From: JAPWJZ01 sp964575605
GTDB taxonomy: Bacteria > Pseudomonadota > Alphaproteobacteria > Micavibrionales > UBA2020
Direction of reading: 5' to 3'
NCBI GenBank assembly: GCA_964575605.1
Contig: CAZNRN010000006.1
Location: 90,570-154,569 of the forward strand
Length of the DNA: 64,000 nucleotides
A program made the translations under genes and the position numbers. The notes beneath the pieces are model-generated. The model was given only the letters and a program-made list of their open reading frames with translations, did not search any database and was not told the DNA's origin. Of the stretch, positions 25,929 through 33,752 are shown piece by piece (position 1 is the first letter of the stretch; each line of letters opens with the position of its first letter).

Positions 25929-27626
25929 TCAATTTTCTTGCGACATCCAGGTGCGGATGACGGAAACGGTTTCATTCGGGTGGTTGGTGACGAGCTCGCT
26001 TATTTTCTGCACGCTCGACGCCTTCACCTTGCCCTCGACGGAGGACATGTCGATCATCGATTCAAGCTCCGACGGGCTGCCGGCGGCCCCGGCCGTCAGC
26101 ATGCCCATGTTGCCGGGGCCCGACAGCTGGCCCTGTTGCTGGCCGGGCAGCATGGAGGTGTCGTTGTCGGCGAAGCCGGGGTTGCGGCGCGCGCCGCCGC
26201 CCGAGCTGAAGTGTGTCGCGAGCGGGCGCAGCACCAGCAGCACGATCAGCACGGCAACGACGCTGAGCGCAATCGTTTCGGCGGTCGCGAGCAGGCTTGC
26301 CTTGGGGAAGCCCATGATATTGTCGTTGGCGACAGGGCCGTCGACGAAATCGTTTTCGGCGAACTGCATGTTCACGACCTCGACGGTGTCGCCGCGGTCT
26401 TCATCGAAGCCCACGGCTGATTTAACAAGCGTTGCGATTTTCTGCAGTTCCTGGTCGGTGCGCGGCGTGTATTTGCGGGGCGCCTGCCAGTCGTCGCCGG
26501 CGTCCTTCGGCTTCTTCGCGGCGGGGTCGGGGGCATAGCTGCCGTCGACCAGCACGGCGATCGAGAGTTTTTTCACCTCGCCGCTTTCGCGCGTCAGGCT
26601 TTCGACCGTCTTGCCGATGTCGTAGTTGGTGGTTTCCTCGGTGCGGTTGCTCTTGACGCCGGCTGTTGCAGAGGTGCCGGAGGCGGCGGGCAGGCCGGGC
26701 AGGTTGTTCTGGACGCTGACCGGGCTGTTGGGCTGTGCGGTGTTGTCTTCGCTGTCTTCGGACGTCGTCTGCGACGAACGCACGACCTGCTGCTCGGGGT
26801 CGAAGGTTTCGGAATTGCGCGTCACGACGTCGAAGTTCATGTCGGCCGAGATATTCGCGCGGACCTTGCCGTAGCCCACCACGCGGCCCACCATATCCTC
26901 GACGGCGCGGGTCAATTTCGTTTCGTAGCCCGTTTTCATTTCTGCCGAATTGCGCGCGGCGGCGCCCCGGCTGTCGTCCTCGCCGCGGGCGAGAAGCGCG
27001 CCGCTCTGGTCGATGACGGCGACGGCGGTGGCCTTGAGCTGGGGTACGGAAGCCGCCACCAGCTGCTGGATTGCCTGCACCTGCTCCGAGCCGAAACCGG
27101 CGGGGTTGCGCAGGTTCAGGAAGACGCTGGCGGAGGGCTGTTGGCGTTCGCGGCTGAACAGCTCGCGCTGCGGCAGCACAAGGTGGACACGGGCGTTCTT
27201 CACCTGCTCCATCGCGCCGATGGTCCGCGCGAGTTCGCCTTCAAGCGCGCGCAGCGCGTTGATGTTCTGCTGGAACGACGTCGCGCCAAAGGACTGCTTC
27301 TGGTCGAAGATTTCATAGCCCATGTTGCCCTTGCGCGGGAGACCTTCCTGCGCGAGCAGCAGGCGCGCCTTGGCGACGTCCTTGTGCATCACTGAAACCT
27401 TGGTGCCGTTTTCGCCGAGGGTATAGGTGATATTTGCGCTGTCGAGTTTGGTCGCAATCTCGGTCGCGTCGGCTGAGGAGAGGTCGCCGTAAAGCAGCGA
27501 CATCGCAGGGGCCGAAGACCTGACCGCGATGAAGATGAAAAAGATGAGCAAGCCGAAGAACGTCAGCAGCATCATGGCGAGGCGCGCAGGCCCCAGGTTC
27601 CTCAGGCTCTCGATCAGTGAATCCAC
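25929..27626 (-). CDS. fliF: Flagellar MS-ring protein FliF
   Basis: 565 residues: an N-terminal membrane segment (ARLAMMLLTFFGLLIFFIFIAV), YscJ/FliF ring domains (LYGDLSSADATEIATKLDSANITY, ARVHLVLPQRELFSRERQQPSASVFL), a long linker, a second membrane segment (ATAETIALSVVAVLIVLLVLRPL) and a cytosolic C-terminus that binds FliG. It is the first gene of the operon, which begins at a promoter region with several CtrA boxes. Confidence 0.96.
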   Translation of the reverse strand: MDSLIESLRNLGPARLAMMLLTFFGLLIFFIFIAVRSSAPAMSLLYGDLSSADATEIATKLDSANITYTLGENGTKVSVMHKDVAKARLLLAQEGLPRKGNMGYEIFDQKQSFGATSFQQNINALRALEGELARTIGAMEQVKNARVHLVLPQRELFSRERQQPSASVFLNLRNPAGFGSEQVQAIQQLVAASVPQLKATAVAVIDQSGALLARGEDDSRGAAARNSAEMKTGYETKLTRAVEDMVGRVVGYGKVRANISADMNFDVVTRNSETFDPEQQVVRSSQTTSEDSEDNTAQPNSPVSVQNNLPGLPAASGTSATAGVKSNRTEETTNYDIGKTVESLTRESGEVKKLSIAVLVDGSYAPDPAAKKPKDAGDDWQAPRKYTPRTDQELQKIATLVKSAVGFDEDRGDTVEVVNMQFAENDFVDGPVANDNIMGFPKASLLATAETIALSVVAVLIVLLVLRPLATHFSSGGGARRNPGFADNDTSMLPGQQQGQLSGPGNMGMLTAGAAGSPSELESMIDMSSVEGKVKASSVQKISELVTNHPNETVSVIRTWMSQEN

Positions 27627-27737
27627 GGTCTATCTCCCCTAACTTTGAACCCATTCAAAGGAGGGAATCCGGGCGTATATATAGAAAGCAGCAATACCCA
27701 AACCCCATCCCTTAACAGTAATCAATTTTCGCCCACT

Positions 27738-27760
27738 AGGCAAATTTTGCCCGATGGTTT
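27738..27760 (+). promoter_or_regulatory. Inverted-repeat element, copy 1 (candidate FlbD site)
   Basis: Arms GGCAAA and TTTGCC around one base, followed by CCGATGGTTT. It matches 42930-42952 at 20 of 23 positions. It lies between the fliF start (27626) and the CtrA boxes, where Caulobacter FlbD represses fliF. Confidence 0.5.
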
Positions 27761-27869
27761 CACGGTTTTTTTCAACATTTACCCCAAAGTCCCCCATCTA
27801 TCGTTTTGAGATGGCGTGAATTTGGGTGCCGTTTGCTCCCTTCCGGACATGCAAGTTCCATGTCGAAAG

Positions 27870-27885
27870 GTTAACCGCCTATTAT
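27870..27885 (-). promoter_or_regulatory. CtrA box facing fliF (8 of 9)
   Basis: On the minus strand this reads ATAA-N7-TTAAC, one mismatch from TTAA-N7-TTAAC, oriented toward fliF, 244 bases upstream of its ATG. Confidence 0.5.
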
Positions 27886-27979
27886 CCATAGTAATGAAAT
27901 AGTATTGATATCGTAATAATAAAGCCCTGTTTTTTAAGGGCATTTTAAGGATTAAAGAAAAAGATGGTAGAGCGTAGTA

Positions 27980-27994
27980 TTAATACTTCCTTAA
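27980..27994 (+). promoter_or_regulatory. CtrA box TTAA-N7-TTAA
   Basis: TTAA-TACTTCC-TTAA followed by T instead of C: eight of nine consensus positions. It reads equally well on both strands. Confidence 0.55.
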
Positions 27995-28002
27995 TAAAGT
28001 AA

Positions 28003-28018
28003 TTAACAAATAATTAAC
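28003..28018 (+). promoter_or_regulatory. Perfect CtrA box TTAA-N7-TTAAC
   Basis: TTAA-CAAATAA-TTAAC, nine of nine consensus positions, 140 bases upstream of the flaG-like gene and oriented toward it. Confidence 0.7.
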
Positions 28019-28157
28019 GGACAGTTTTCTTTAAACGTTTAAGTAATACATTGGTATTACTTGATTTTTTACTTGTAAATTGCGGCCGACAGGTATACTA
28101 TAAGAAGTGTAGGAGTAGTCTACCAGGCGACTCGTGCAACAGTTTGGATCATAGAAT

Positions 28158-28601
28158 ATGATTGAGTCTGTAAGCACACTTTCGGTTCAGGGATCTAACC
28201 TTAGACATGCGTCTCAGGTTACAAGCGTTTTGTACGCCGCGCAGGAGACCTCCACTTCCGCAAATCTTCCTTCGTGGCGCATCCGTGTCGACAACTCGCT
28301 CGACCGTGCGATCATCGAAGTGCGCTCGTCTGAATCCGGCAAGGTCATCCGCCAGTACCCGACCGAAGCCCAGCTGCGCGCCTTTGCACGTGCGCAGGAA
28401 CTGGAAAGCGCCCGCAAGGCCGCCCAGAACGCCCAGCTGCTGGAGCAAACGCTGGACGGCGGGGATACGCCCTCGCAGCCCGCGCCTTCTTCCGCGCCCA
28501 GGACGCAGTCGCCCGTTGCCGCAAACAGCGCGGCATCGCAGGTGTCGACCGCCTTCGTTTCCTCGGGCGTTCCTTCGTCGACCCAATCGGTGGTCGTTTA
28601 A
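28158..28601 (+). CDS. FlaG-like flagellar protein
   Basis: 147 residues. The middle (RIRVDNSLDRAIIEVRSSESGKVIRQYPTEAQLRAF) resembles the FlaG domain, in which a strand pair ends with a VIRQIP-type motif; the C-terminal third is low-complexity Ser/Pro/Ala. FlaG proteins affect filament length by an unknown mechanism. It is the only flagellar gene reading rightward from the fliF control region. Its TAA overlaps the TAA of convergent flaF (28598-28601). Confidence 0.65.
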   Translation: MIESVSTLSVQGSNLRHASQVTSVLYAAQETSTSANLPSWRIRVDNSLDRAIIEVRSSESGKVIRQYPTEAQLRAFARAQELESARKAAQNAQLLEQTLDGGDTPSQPAPSSAPRTQSPVAANSAASQVSTAFVSSGVPSSTQSVVV

Positions 28602-29107
28602 GCCAGACTGTCTGTCGTTGATTTTTTATCCGCGGGCGGCGCCTGTTTCGCGTCCGCCGGCTTTTTATCCTGTCCCTTCAGGATGCCCGGCACGGGCGCT
28701 TTAGGCTCGGCCGCGGGCTTTTTCATGAGGCCGGAGGCGATGTTTCGGTTGATGTCGATCAGCGCCTGCATTTTCTCGGGCGTCGTCTCGATCAGCAGTT
28801 CCATCGTACGTTTGAACACGAAAAGTCCCAGCGTGGCGATGTTGTTCTTGATCTCGAGGGGCAGGGGGTGGCTTTCGTCCCTGATGCCGTTGATGAAAAA
28901 CTGCCAGAGCTTCTGGTTGTATTCCAGCGTGTCGCCGATCTCTTCCAGCTTGGGCTTGGGACCGTCCTTCAGGCGCTTGCCGAGGTCTTCGAGCTTGTTG
29001 GCGGCCTTCAAGAGGATCGTCGCCTCCAGCGTGCGCATGTCGGTGATCGTCGTGGTCGAGCCATAGGCGGCAGCGGCCTGCGCGTAGGGGTTCGGGTTAT
29101 CCGACAT
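28598..29107 (-). CDS. flaF: Flagellin synthesis regulator FlaF
   Basis: 169 residues. The N-terminal 120 match FlaF: NPYAQAAAAYGSTTTITDMRTLEATILLKAANKLEDL, then YNQKLWQFFINGIRDESHPLPLEIKNNIATLGLFVFKRT. The rest is a Lys/Pro/Ala-rich tail not usual in the family (normal length about 120). In Caulobacter FlaF is needed for flagellin synthesis or secretion and acts opposite FlbT. It overlaps the flbT end by 11 bases. Confidence 0.9.
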   Translation of the reverse strand: MSDNPNPYAQAAAAYGSTTTITDMRTLEATILLKAANKLEDLGKRLKDGPKPKLEEIGDTLEYNQKLWQFFINGIRDESHPLPLEIKNNIATLGLFVFKRTMELLIETTPEKMQALIDINRNIASGLMKKPAAEPKAPVPGILKGQDKKPADAKQAPPADKKSTTDSLA

Positions 29108-29483
29108 TGGCGATCAGCTCCCTTTCATGGTCGATCAACAGCCGCGCCTCTTTCAGCGCCTTGTAATACTGGTTCTTCATGATGTAATCGCTGATCTTCA
29201 TAAAGAAAGTGGTCGTCGACGGGGCGGCGTCCTGCACGTCCCTTATCTGCTTGAAATAATCGGGGTGCAGGTCGGCGGGTTCCTTCGCCAGGTACATCAG
29301 CTGGATGATGAAATATATGCGCTTGCAGGGGCTGTTGGCCTCTTCCTCGCGCATGATGTCTTTTTCGCGCATGATGGGGGCGTCGCCTTCAATATGCAGG
29401 CGGGCGCGGTGCGCGTCGTTGGTCACCAGCGCGTTGCCGATGATGATGCGTTCTTGCGGTTTGAGGTCGATGATAAGGGCCAC
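29097..29483 (-). CDS. flbT: Flagellin mRNA repressor FlbT
   Basis: 128 residues: LIIDLKPQERIIIGNALVTN, then IMREKDIMREEEANSPCKRIYFIIQLMYLA, the FlbT core. The start is GTG 29483 with AAGGAGAG in front. FlbT binds flagellin mRNA leader in Caulobacter and lowers its stability until the hook is complete. It is next to flaF and upstream-adjacent flagellin, whose leader has a hairpin. Confidence 0.93.
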   Translation of the reverse strand: MALIIDLKPQERIIIGNALVTNDAHRARLHIEGDAPIMREKDIMREEEANSPCKRIYFIIQLMYLAKEPADLHPDYFKQIRDVQDAAPSTTTFFMKISDYIMKNQYYKALKEARLLIDHERELIANVG

Positions 29484-29509
29484 GAGATTCTCTCCTTGGT
29501 CTTGATGAC

Positions 29510-29526
29510 AGCGGAATTCTTCCGCT
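29510..29526. repeat. Perfect inverted repeat upstream of flbT
   Basis: AGCGGAA-TTC-TTCCGCT, seven-base arms, 27 bases upstream of the flbT GTG. It would form a leader hairpin in flbT mRNA or serve as an operator. Confidence 0.4.
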
Positions 29527-29557
29527 TGCTAATATATCTCCATTATCGGCAAAAAGC

Positions 29558-29573
29558 GTTAAAAATCTAATAA
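29558..29573 (-). promoter_or_regulatory. CtrA box facing flbT (8 of 9)
   Basis: Minus strand TTAT-N7-TTAAC, one mismatch from consensus, oriented toward flbT and 75 bases upstream of its start. Confidence 0.45.
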
Positions 29574-29594
29574 AACAGCGCTTTTATACCGTTC

Positions 29595-29625
29595 AAAAAA
29601 AGAACCGGCGGGGAATACCCGCCGG
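29595..29625 (-). terminator. Flagellin terminator
   Basis: Inverted repeat CCGGCGGG / CCCGCCGG (29605-29612 and 29618-29625) with a five-base loop, followed on the minus strand by TTCTTTTTTTG. It lies 25 bases after the flagellin stop. Confidence 0.85.
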
Positions 29626-29649
29626 CCCTTTTTCGTATTTGGCCTATCC

Positions 29650-30474
29650 TTAGCCGAAGAGGCGGAGGATCGACTGCTCTGCCTGGGAAGCCAGAGAGAG
29701 CGAGGTGATGCCGAGCTGCTGGGTCGTTTGCAGAGACAGCAGTTTCGCGCCTTCCTCGTTCTTGTCGGCAACGGTGAGCTTGTCAGCACCTTCTTTCAGA
29801 ACGTTGATCAGGTTCTGGGTGAAGTCCTGACGGCTTTGGATGATGTTCAGGTTGTTACCGAACGTACGTGCTTGCGCGCGGACGGTGTCAAGGGCGGCCG
29901 AGATATCATCGAGCGCGTCTTGAGCTTCGGTTGCGTCAGCGAAGGTGGTCTGGCTCAGCGCCAGGTCGCCGCCCGAGGTGAAGTCAACGCCCGAAACGGT
30001 CAGCGTAGCCGTTGCGTCTTCGTTGAAGGTCACAGAGAGCGTGCCTTGGTTGAGCAGGTTGGTACCGCGGTAACCGGCGTCAGCCACCAGGGTGTCGATC
30101 TGGTTGCGGATTTCGGTGTACTGGGCTTCCAGCGACGACTGGTCAGCGGGAGCGCCGCCTGCAGCGTTGGCCTGGTCGAGTGCTTCCTGGGCGATAGCTT
30201 GCGCCTGCTCGAGGAAGCTGGTCAGCGACTTGATACCTTCGTCGGCCGCTTTCAGCACCTGAATGCCCTGGCCAATGCCGTCCAGAAGGCGGCCAAGGTC
30301 AGAAGCGCGGTTGTTGACGGATTGAGCGGCGAAGAACGAATTGGGGTTATCCAACGCGCTGTTCACTTTCAGGCCGGTTGCGAGACGAAGCTGGGTTGAG
30401 TCGAGGAGTTTTTGGGTGCCCTGAAGGGACAGAAGGTTCGTCCGGAGGGCGGCAGTCAAGGTTACGTCAGCCAT
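29650..30474 (-). CDS. Flagellin
   Basis: 274 residues, typical of short alphaproteobacterial flagellins. The N-terminal D0/D1 helices (NLLSLQGTQKLLDSTQLRLATGLKVNSALDNPNSFFAAQSVNNRASDLGRLLD) and C-terminal helix (FTQNLINVLKEGADKLTVADKNEEGAKLLSLQTTQQLGITSLSLASQAEQSILRLFG) are clear; the central part is small and rich in Thr, Ala and Asp. No Cys is present. I use ATG 30474, which has AGGAAAGG upstream, rather than the in-frame ATG at 30498. Only one flagellin is seen in the window. Confidence 0.96.
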   Translation of the reverse strand: MADVTLTAALRTNLLSLQGTQKLLDSTQLRLATGLKVNSALDNPNSFFAAQSVNNRASDLGRLLDGIGQGIQVLKAADEGIKSLTSFLEQAQAIAQEALDQANAAGGAPADQSSLEAQYTEIRNQIDTLVADAGYRGTNLLNQGTLSVTFNEDATATLTVSGVDFTSGGDLALSQTTFADATEAQDALDDISAALDTVRAQARTFGNNLNIIQSRQDFTQNLINVLKEGADKLTVADKNEEGAKLLSLQTTQQLGITSLSLASQAEQSILRLFG

Positions 30475-30515
30475 TGCATTTTCCTTTCCTAGGTTCATGC
30501 GGTTATGTAGCGGCC

Positions 30516-30530
30516 GAGGGATACTCCCTC
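30516..30530 (-). promoter_or_regulatory. Flagellin leader hairpin
   Basis: GAGGG-ATACT-CCCTC, 42-56 bases upstream of the flagellin ATG. A stem-loop in the 5' leader is a plausible FlbT target; flbT is the neighbouring gene. Confidence 0.45.
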
Positions 30531-30560
30531 AGCTTGTATTCTCATCTTCTCATGCGGGTA

Positions 30561-30576
30561 GTTAATAATCGGTTTA
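30561..30576 (-). promoter_or_regulatory. CtrA box upstream of flagellin (8 of 9)
   Basis: Minus strand TAAA-N7-TTAAC, one mismatch, oriented toward flagellin, 87 bases upstream of its ATG. I find no sigma-54 -24/-12 match in this gap. Confidence 0.4.
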
Positions 30577-30630
30577 TAGGGGGTAAAATCTGCAACTGTT
30601 TGATTTTAAACGGTCTAACACCTGTTCAAA

Positions 30631-32187
30631 TCACATTGCGCCGCCTTTTTGCAGGGTTTCGATCAGCGGCTGCAGGTGCTGCTCGTATTTTTTCCACTTC
30701 TTGACCGAATCTTTGTAGATAGGCTGGCGCACCTGGGCCTGGCTGGCCGTTTTGACCTGGCGCTCGCTTTCGTGGAAGCGCAGGCAGCGTTCGTCGAAGG
30801 GCAGGTTGCAGAAGTCGAGCAGCTTGCGGGTCTCGGTTTCCTGGTCGGCCACCATTTTTTCGTAGGAGGCTTCGTAGATCTCGCCCGGGAAAAGCGCGTT
30901 CCAGTGGTTCATCAGCTTTTTATAGGCCAGGTAATAACGGCCGATTTCCTTCTGGTCATAGGCGAAATAGGCGCCTTCGCGGAACAGCAGCGTCCAGATG
31001 GACAGGCCCGTATCCACCGGGTCGCGCGAGGTGTTGATGATCTTCGCGTTCGGCAGCGCAAGGCGCAGCAAACCCGCCCAGATATAGCTGTAAAGCATTT
31101 TGTCGATGATGCGGGGTTCCTTGCCCGCGATCCTGTCCATCAGTTCCAGGTATTTGTTGCCGATGCCGTCGAGCATGGCGGGCGACATGTCGTCCATGAA
31201 TTTCTGCGTGATGCTGGGCAGGCCTTTTTTCACGTAGTTGGGTACTTCGACGTTCTGGTAGGCGGGAATGGAATGCGCCAGGATTTTTGACTCGCCGATG
31301 CTGCCGCACTGCGGATGGCTGGACAGGATCTGGTCAACCATGGTCGAGCCGGAGCGCATCATGCCGACCACGAAAATCGGGCGGTCGCTGGTCACGCTGC
31401 CGGCGTTCTTGAACTGTTTTACGGTTTTTTCGTCGAAGAGGCGGATGACGGAATCGATATATTTTTCGTGCAGTTCGGGCAGATAGTTGATCGACCCGCG
31501 CTTGATTTTATTGCCTTCAGCGTAATGCGCGAAGGCCTTGTCGCTTTCGCCGAGGTCGAAATACGCCTTGCCCAGCGTGAATTCCAGCTTCATGCGGTCA
31601 TCGATGCTGAGCGTGTCTTTTTTCTTTTCCACCGCCTGCAGCCTGTCGAGATAGGGGGCGTCGGCGCCGAACTTGCGCACCATGTAGAGCGAATAATAAG
31701 CCGGCACATATTCGGGCAGCTGTTCGATGGCGGCTGTCAGGTGTTTTTCCGCGGCGTCGAGCTTCCCCGCTTCGCGGTAAAGAAGGCCGAGGCGGCACAT
31801 GACATAGGGGCTGTGCTGCATTTTCGCGGCCTTGTCGCCCAGTTTCAGCGCATAGCGCAGTTCGCCCTGGTCCAGCTTGGTTAGCGCCATGCCCACAAGC
31901 GCTTCGGGATTGTTGCCGTCGGACTGGATCGCACGGGCGAAATAGTCTTCGGCGCGGTCGAAATCGCCTTTGTCCTGCGCGTCGAGGCCGAGGTCGATCA
32001 GGACGTGGAGGTTGTCGGGCTCGTAGGCGAGGATCGAGTCATAGAGCTTCTGCGCCTCGGCATGCATGCCTTTTTTGTTGAGTTCGCGGGCGGTTTTGAT
32101 GCCGGTGTTGATGGCCTGGCGCGCGGCATTGGCTTCGCCTGATTTCTTGCCGACGATGCCCTGTGCGCGGCGGTCTTTCCTGTTCAT
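30631..32187 (-). CDS. TPR-sulfotransferase, tandem copy 4 (flagellin-proximal)
   Basis: 518 residues from ATG 32187 (GGGGAG six bases upstream). An N-terminal TPR array (about 30-210: AEAQKLYDSILAYEPDNLHVLIDLGLDAQDKGD, FDRAEDYFARAIQSDG) precedes a PAPS-dependent sulfotransferase domain. The 5'-phosphosulfate loop is GMMRSGSTMVDQILSSHP (about 273) and the 3'-phosphate motif is NTSRDPVDTGLSIW (about 386). GMM replaces the GMP seen in the other three copies. The C-terminus carries the family pattern TASQAQVRQPIYKDSVKKWKKYE. It is predicted cytosolic. A 62-base gap separates it from the preceding gene. Confidence 0.88.
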   Translation of the reverse strand: MNRKDRRAQGIVGKKSGEANAARQAINTGIKTARELNKKGMHAEAQKLYDSILAYEPDNLHVLIDLGLDAQDKGDFDRAEDYFARAIQSDGNNPEALVGMALTKLDQGELRYALKLGDKAAKMQHSPYVMCRLGLLYREAGKLDAAEKHLTAAIEQLPEYVPAYYSLYMVRKFGADAPYLDRLQAVEKKKDTLSIDDRMKLEFTLGKAYFDLGESDKAFAHYAEGNKIKRGSINYLPELHEKYIDSVIRLFDEKTVKQFKNAGSVTSDRPIFVVGMMRSGSTMVDQILSSHPQCGSIGESKILAHSIPAYQNVEVPNYVKKGLPSITQKFMDDMSPAMLDGIGNKYLELMDRIAGKEPRIIDKMLYSYIWAGLLRLALPNAKIINTSRDPVDTGLSIWTLLFREGAYFAYDQKEIGRYYLAYKKLMNHWNALFPGEIYEASYEKMVADQETETRKLLDFCNLPFDERCLRFHESERQVKTASQAQVRQPIYKDSVKKWKKYEQHLQPLIETLQKGGAM

Positions 32188-32249
32188 GTGCATCTCCCCT
32201 GTCCCACATCGATATAGTCCTATGGCTGAGTGCAACAATCAAGCCAACG

Positions 32250-33752
32250 TCAGGAGTGCGGGCCCAGTGCGTCGATCATCGGCTGCAGGTATTTTTCGTA
32301 TTTTTTCCATTTGTTGATTGAATTCAGGTACATGGGCTGACGCACCTGTGCCGCGCTGGCGGTGCTGACCTTGCCGGTTTTTTCGTGGAAATTCAGGCAG
32401 GCTTCATCGAAGGGCAGGCCGCAGAAATCGAGCAGGCGGCGGGTTTCGCGCTCCTGGTTCTGCACTAGGGTTTCATAGTTCATTTCAAGGATAGCGCCGG
32501 GGAAAAGTTTTTCCCAATGCGCCATGACGCGGCGATAGGCCTTGTAATACCGGCCGATCTCGGCCTGGTCATAGGCCCAGGGGATATTGTTCTGGAACGA
32601 CAGCTGCCAGATCGAAAGCCCCATGTCGCGCGGGTCGCGCGTGCAGTGGACGATTTTGGCGTCGGGCAGCGCGAGGCGTATCAAGCCTGTCCAGAGGTAG
32701 TTGAACAGCAGCTTGTCAACAAGGCGTCCGGCGCCCTTCGCAAAGGGTTCTGTCAGCGACAGATATTTCTGCGCGATGTCCTGAAGCATCGCGGGCGATA
32801 GTTTTGATGTGAATTCCGCCGTCACGCTGGGCACGCCTGCCGGAAAGAAGTCGGGCACTTCCGTATTCGCATAGGCGGGAATGCTGCGCTGGAGGAAATT
32901 CGCCTCCCCGAGGCTTGCGGCCTGCGGGTGGCTGGAGATGATCTGGTCTGTCAGCGTAGAGCCCGACCTTGGCATGCCGACAATAAATACCGGCCGCGCC
33001 GAAGGATTGCCTGCGGCTTTCAGTTTTTCAACCAGCTCCGGCGTGAAAAGGGCGATGATGCTGTCGGCGTATTTTTCGAATTTTTCGATGGTGAATACTT
33101 TATACATCGCACGTTTCAGGCGGTTGGCTTCGGCATAGTGGGCGAAGGCCGTATCTGCATCGCCCGTATCCATATGCGCCTTGCCCAGCGTGAACGCCAG
33201 CCTGATGCGCGCGGTGGCGGGCAGTTTTTCCGCCTTCGTGGCCAGTTGCTTCAAAAGCCTGAATGTTTCGTCTCCGGCGCTATACTTTTGCACGGTGCCG
33301 AGGCCATAAAAAGCGTCGACATATAACGGGTCCTGCCTGATGGCCTTTTCAAACAACTGGCGGGCGGCATCAAGGTTGCCGGCTTCCCGCTCGATCGTGG
33401 CGGCTTTCGTCAGGATGCGGGCCGAAGGCTGGATCGCGCAGGCGTCACGCGCCCATTTTTGCGCGCCGTCCATTTCGCCTTTGTCAATGGCGACGAAGGC
33501 GAGGCCGATCATCGTTTCGGCGTCTTTCGGCGCGGTTTGCAGCACGATTTTGAAACTGGCCGCCGCCTTTTCCAGCTCGCCCTTCTGGTGCTGCAGTACG
33601 CCAAGGTTATAGGCGGCGGTGCGGTTCAGCGGGTCTGCGGCCAGCACACTTGAGAAAGCTTTTGCCGCGGCGGAGAAATCGCCCTGCGACAAAAGCTTGT
33701 CGGCATGCTGGAGGGCGGTGTTTATCGCGGCCGGTTGCTGTTTGGCTTTCAT
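32250..33752 (-). CDS. TPR-sulfotransferase, tandem copy 3
   Basis: 500 residues. TPRs at about 15-200 (LLSQGDFSAAAKAFSSVLAADPLNRTAAYNLGVLQHQKGE) and a sulfotransferase domain with GMPRSGSTLTDQIISSHP (about 259) and HCTRDPRDMGLSIW. I choose ATG 33752 because it overlaps the upstream stop as ATGA (33749-33752); the frame extends to 33806. It shares the C-terminal block TASAAQVRQPMYLNSINKWKKYEKYL. The substrate is unknown. Confidence 0.88.
   Translation of the reverse strand: MKAKQQPAAINTALQHADKLLSQGDFSAAAKAFSSVLAADPLNRTAAYNLGVLQHQKGELEKAAASFKIVLQTAPKDAETMIGLAFVAIDKGEMDGAQKWARDACAIQPSARILTKAATIEREAGNLDAARQLFEKAIRQDPLYVDAFYGLGTVQKYSAGDETFRLLKQLATKAEKLPATARIRLAFTLGKAHMDTGDADTAFAHYAEANRLKRAMYKVFTIEKFEKYADSIIALFTPELVEKLKAAGNPSARPVFIVGMPRSGSTLTDQIISSHPQAASLGEANFLQRSIPAYANTEVPDFFPAGVPSVTAEFTSKLSPAMLQDIAQKYLSLTEPFAKGAGRLVDKLLFNYLWTGLIRLALPDAKIVHCTRDPRDMGLSIWQLSFQNNIPWAYDQAEIGRYYKAYRRVMAHWEKLFPGAILEMNYETLVQNQERETRRLLDFCGLPFDEACLNFHEKTGKVSTASAAQVRQPMYLNSINKWKKYEKYLQPMIDALGPHS

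Larger units (their letters stand above)
27627..28157. promoter_or_regulatory. Divergent fliF / flaG-like control region
   Basis: The longest gene-free stretch in the window (531 bases), strongly AT-rich. It holds a GGCAAA-T-TTTGCC inverted repeat (27739-27751) shared with the fliX/flgI region, and CtrA boxes at 27870-27885, 27980-27994 and 28003-28018. TTTAAACG/CGTTTAAG around 28030 is a near-palindrome. No ORF on either strand looks like a gene. Confidence 0.7.
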
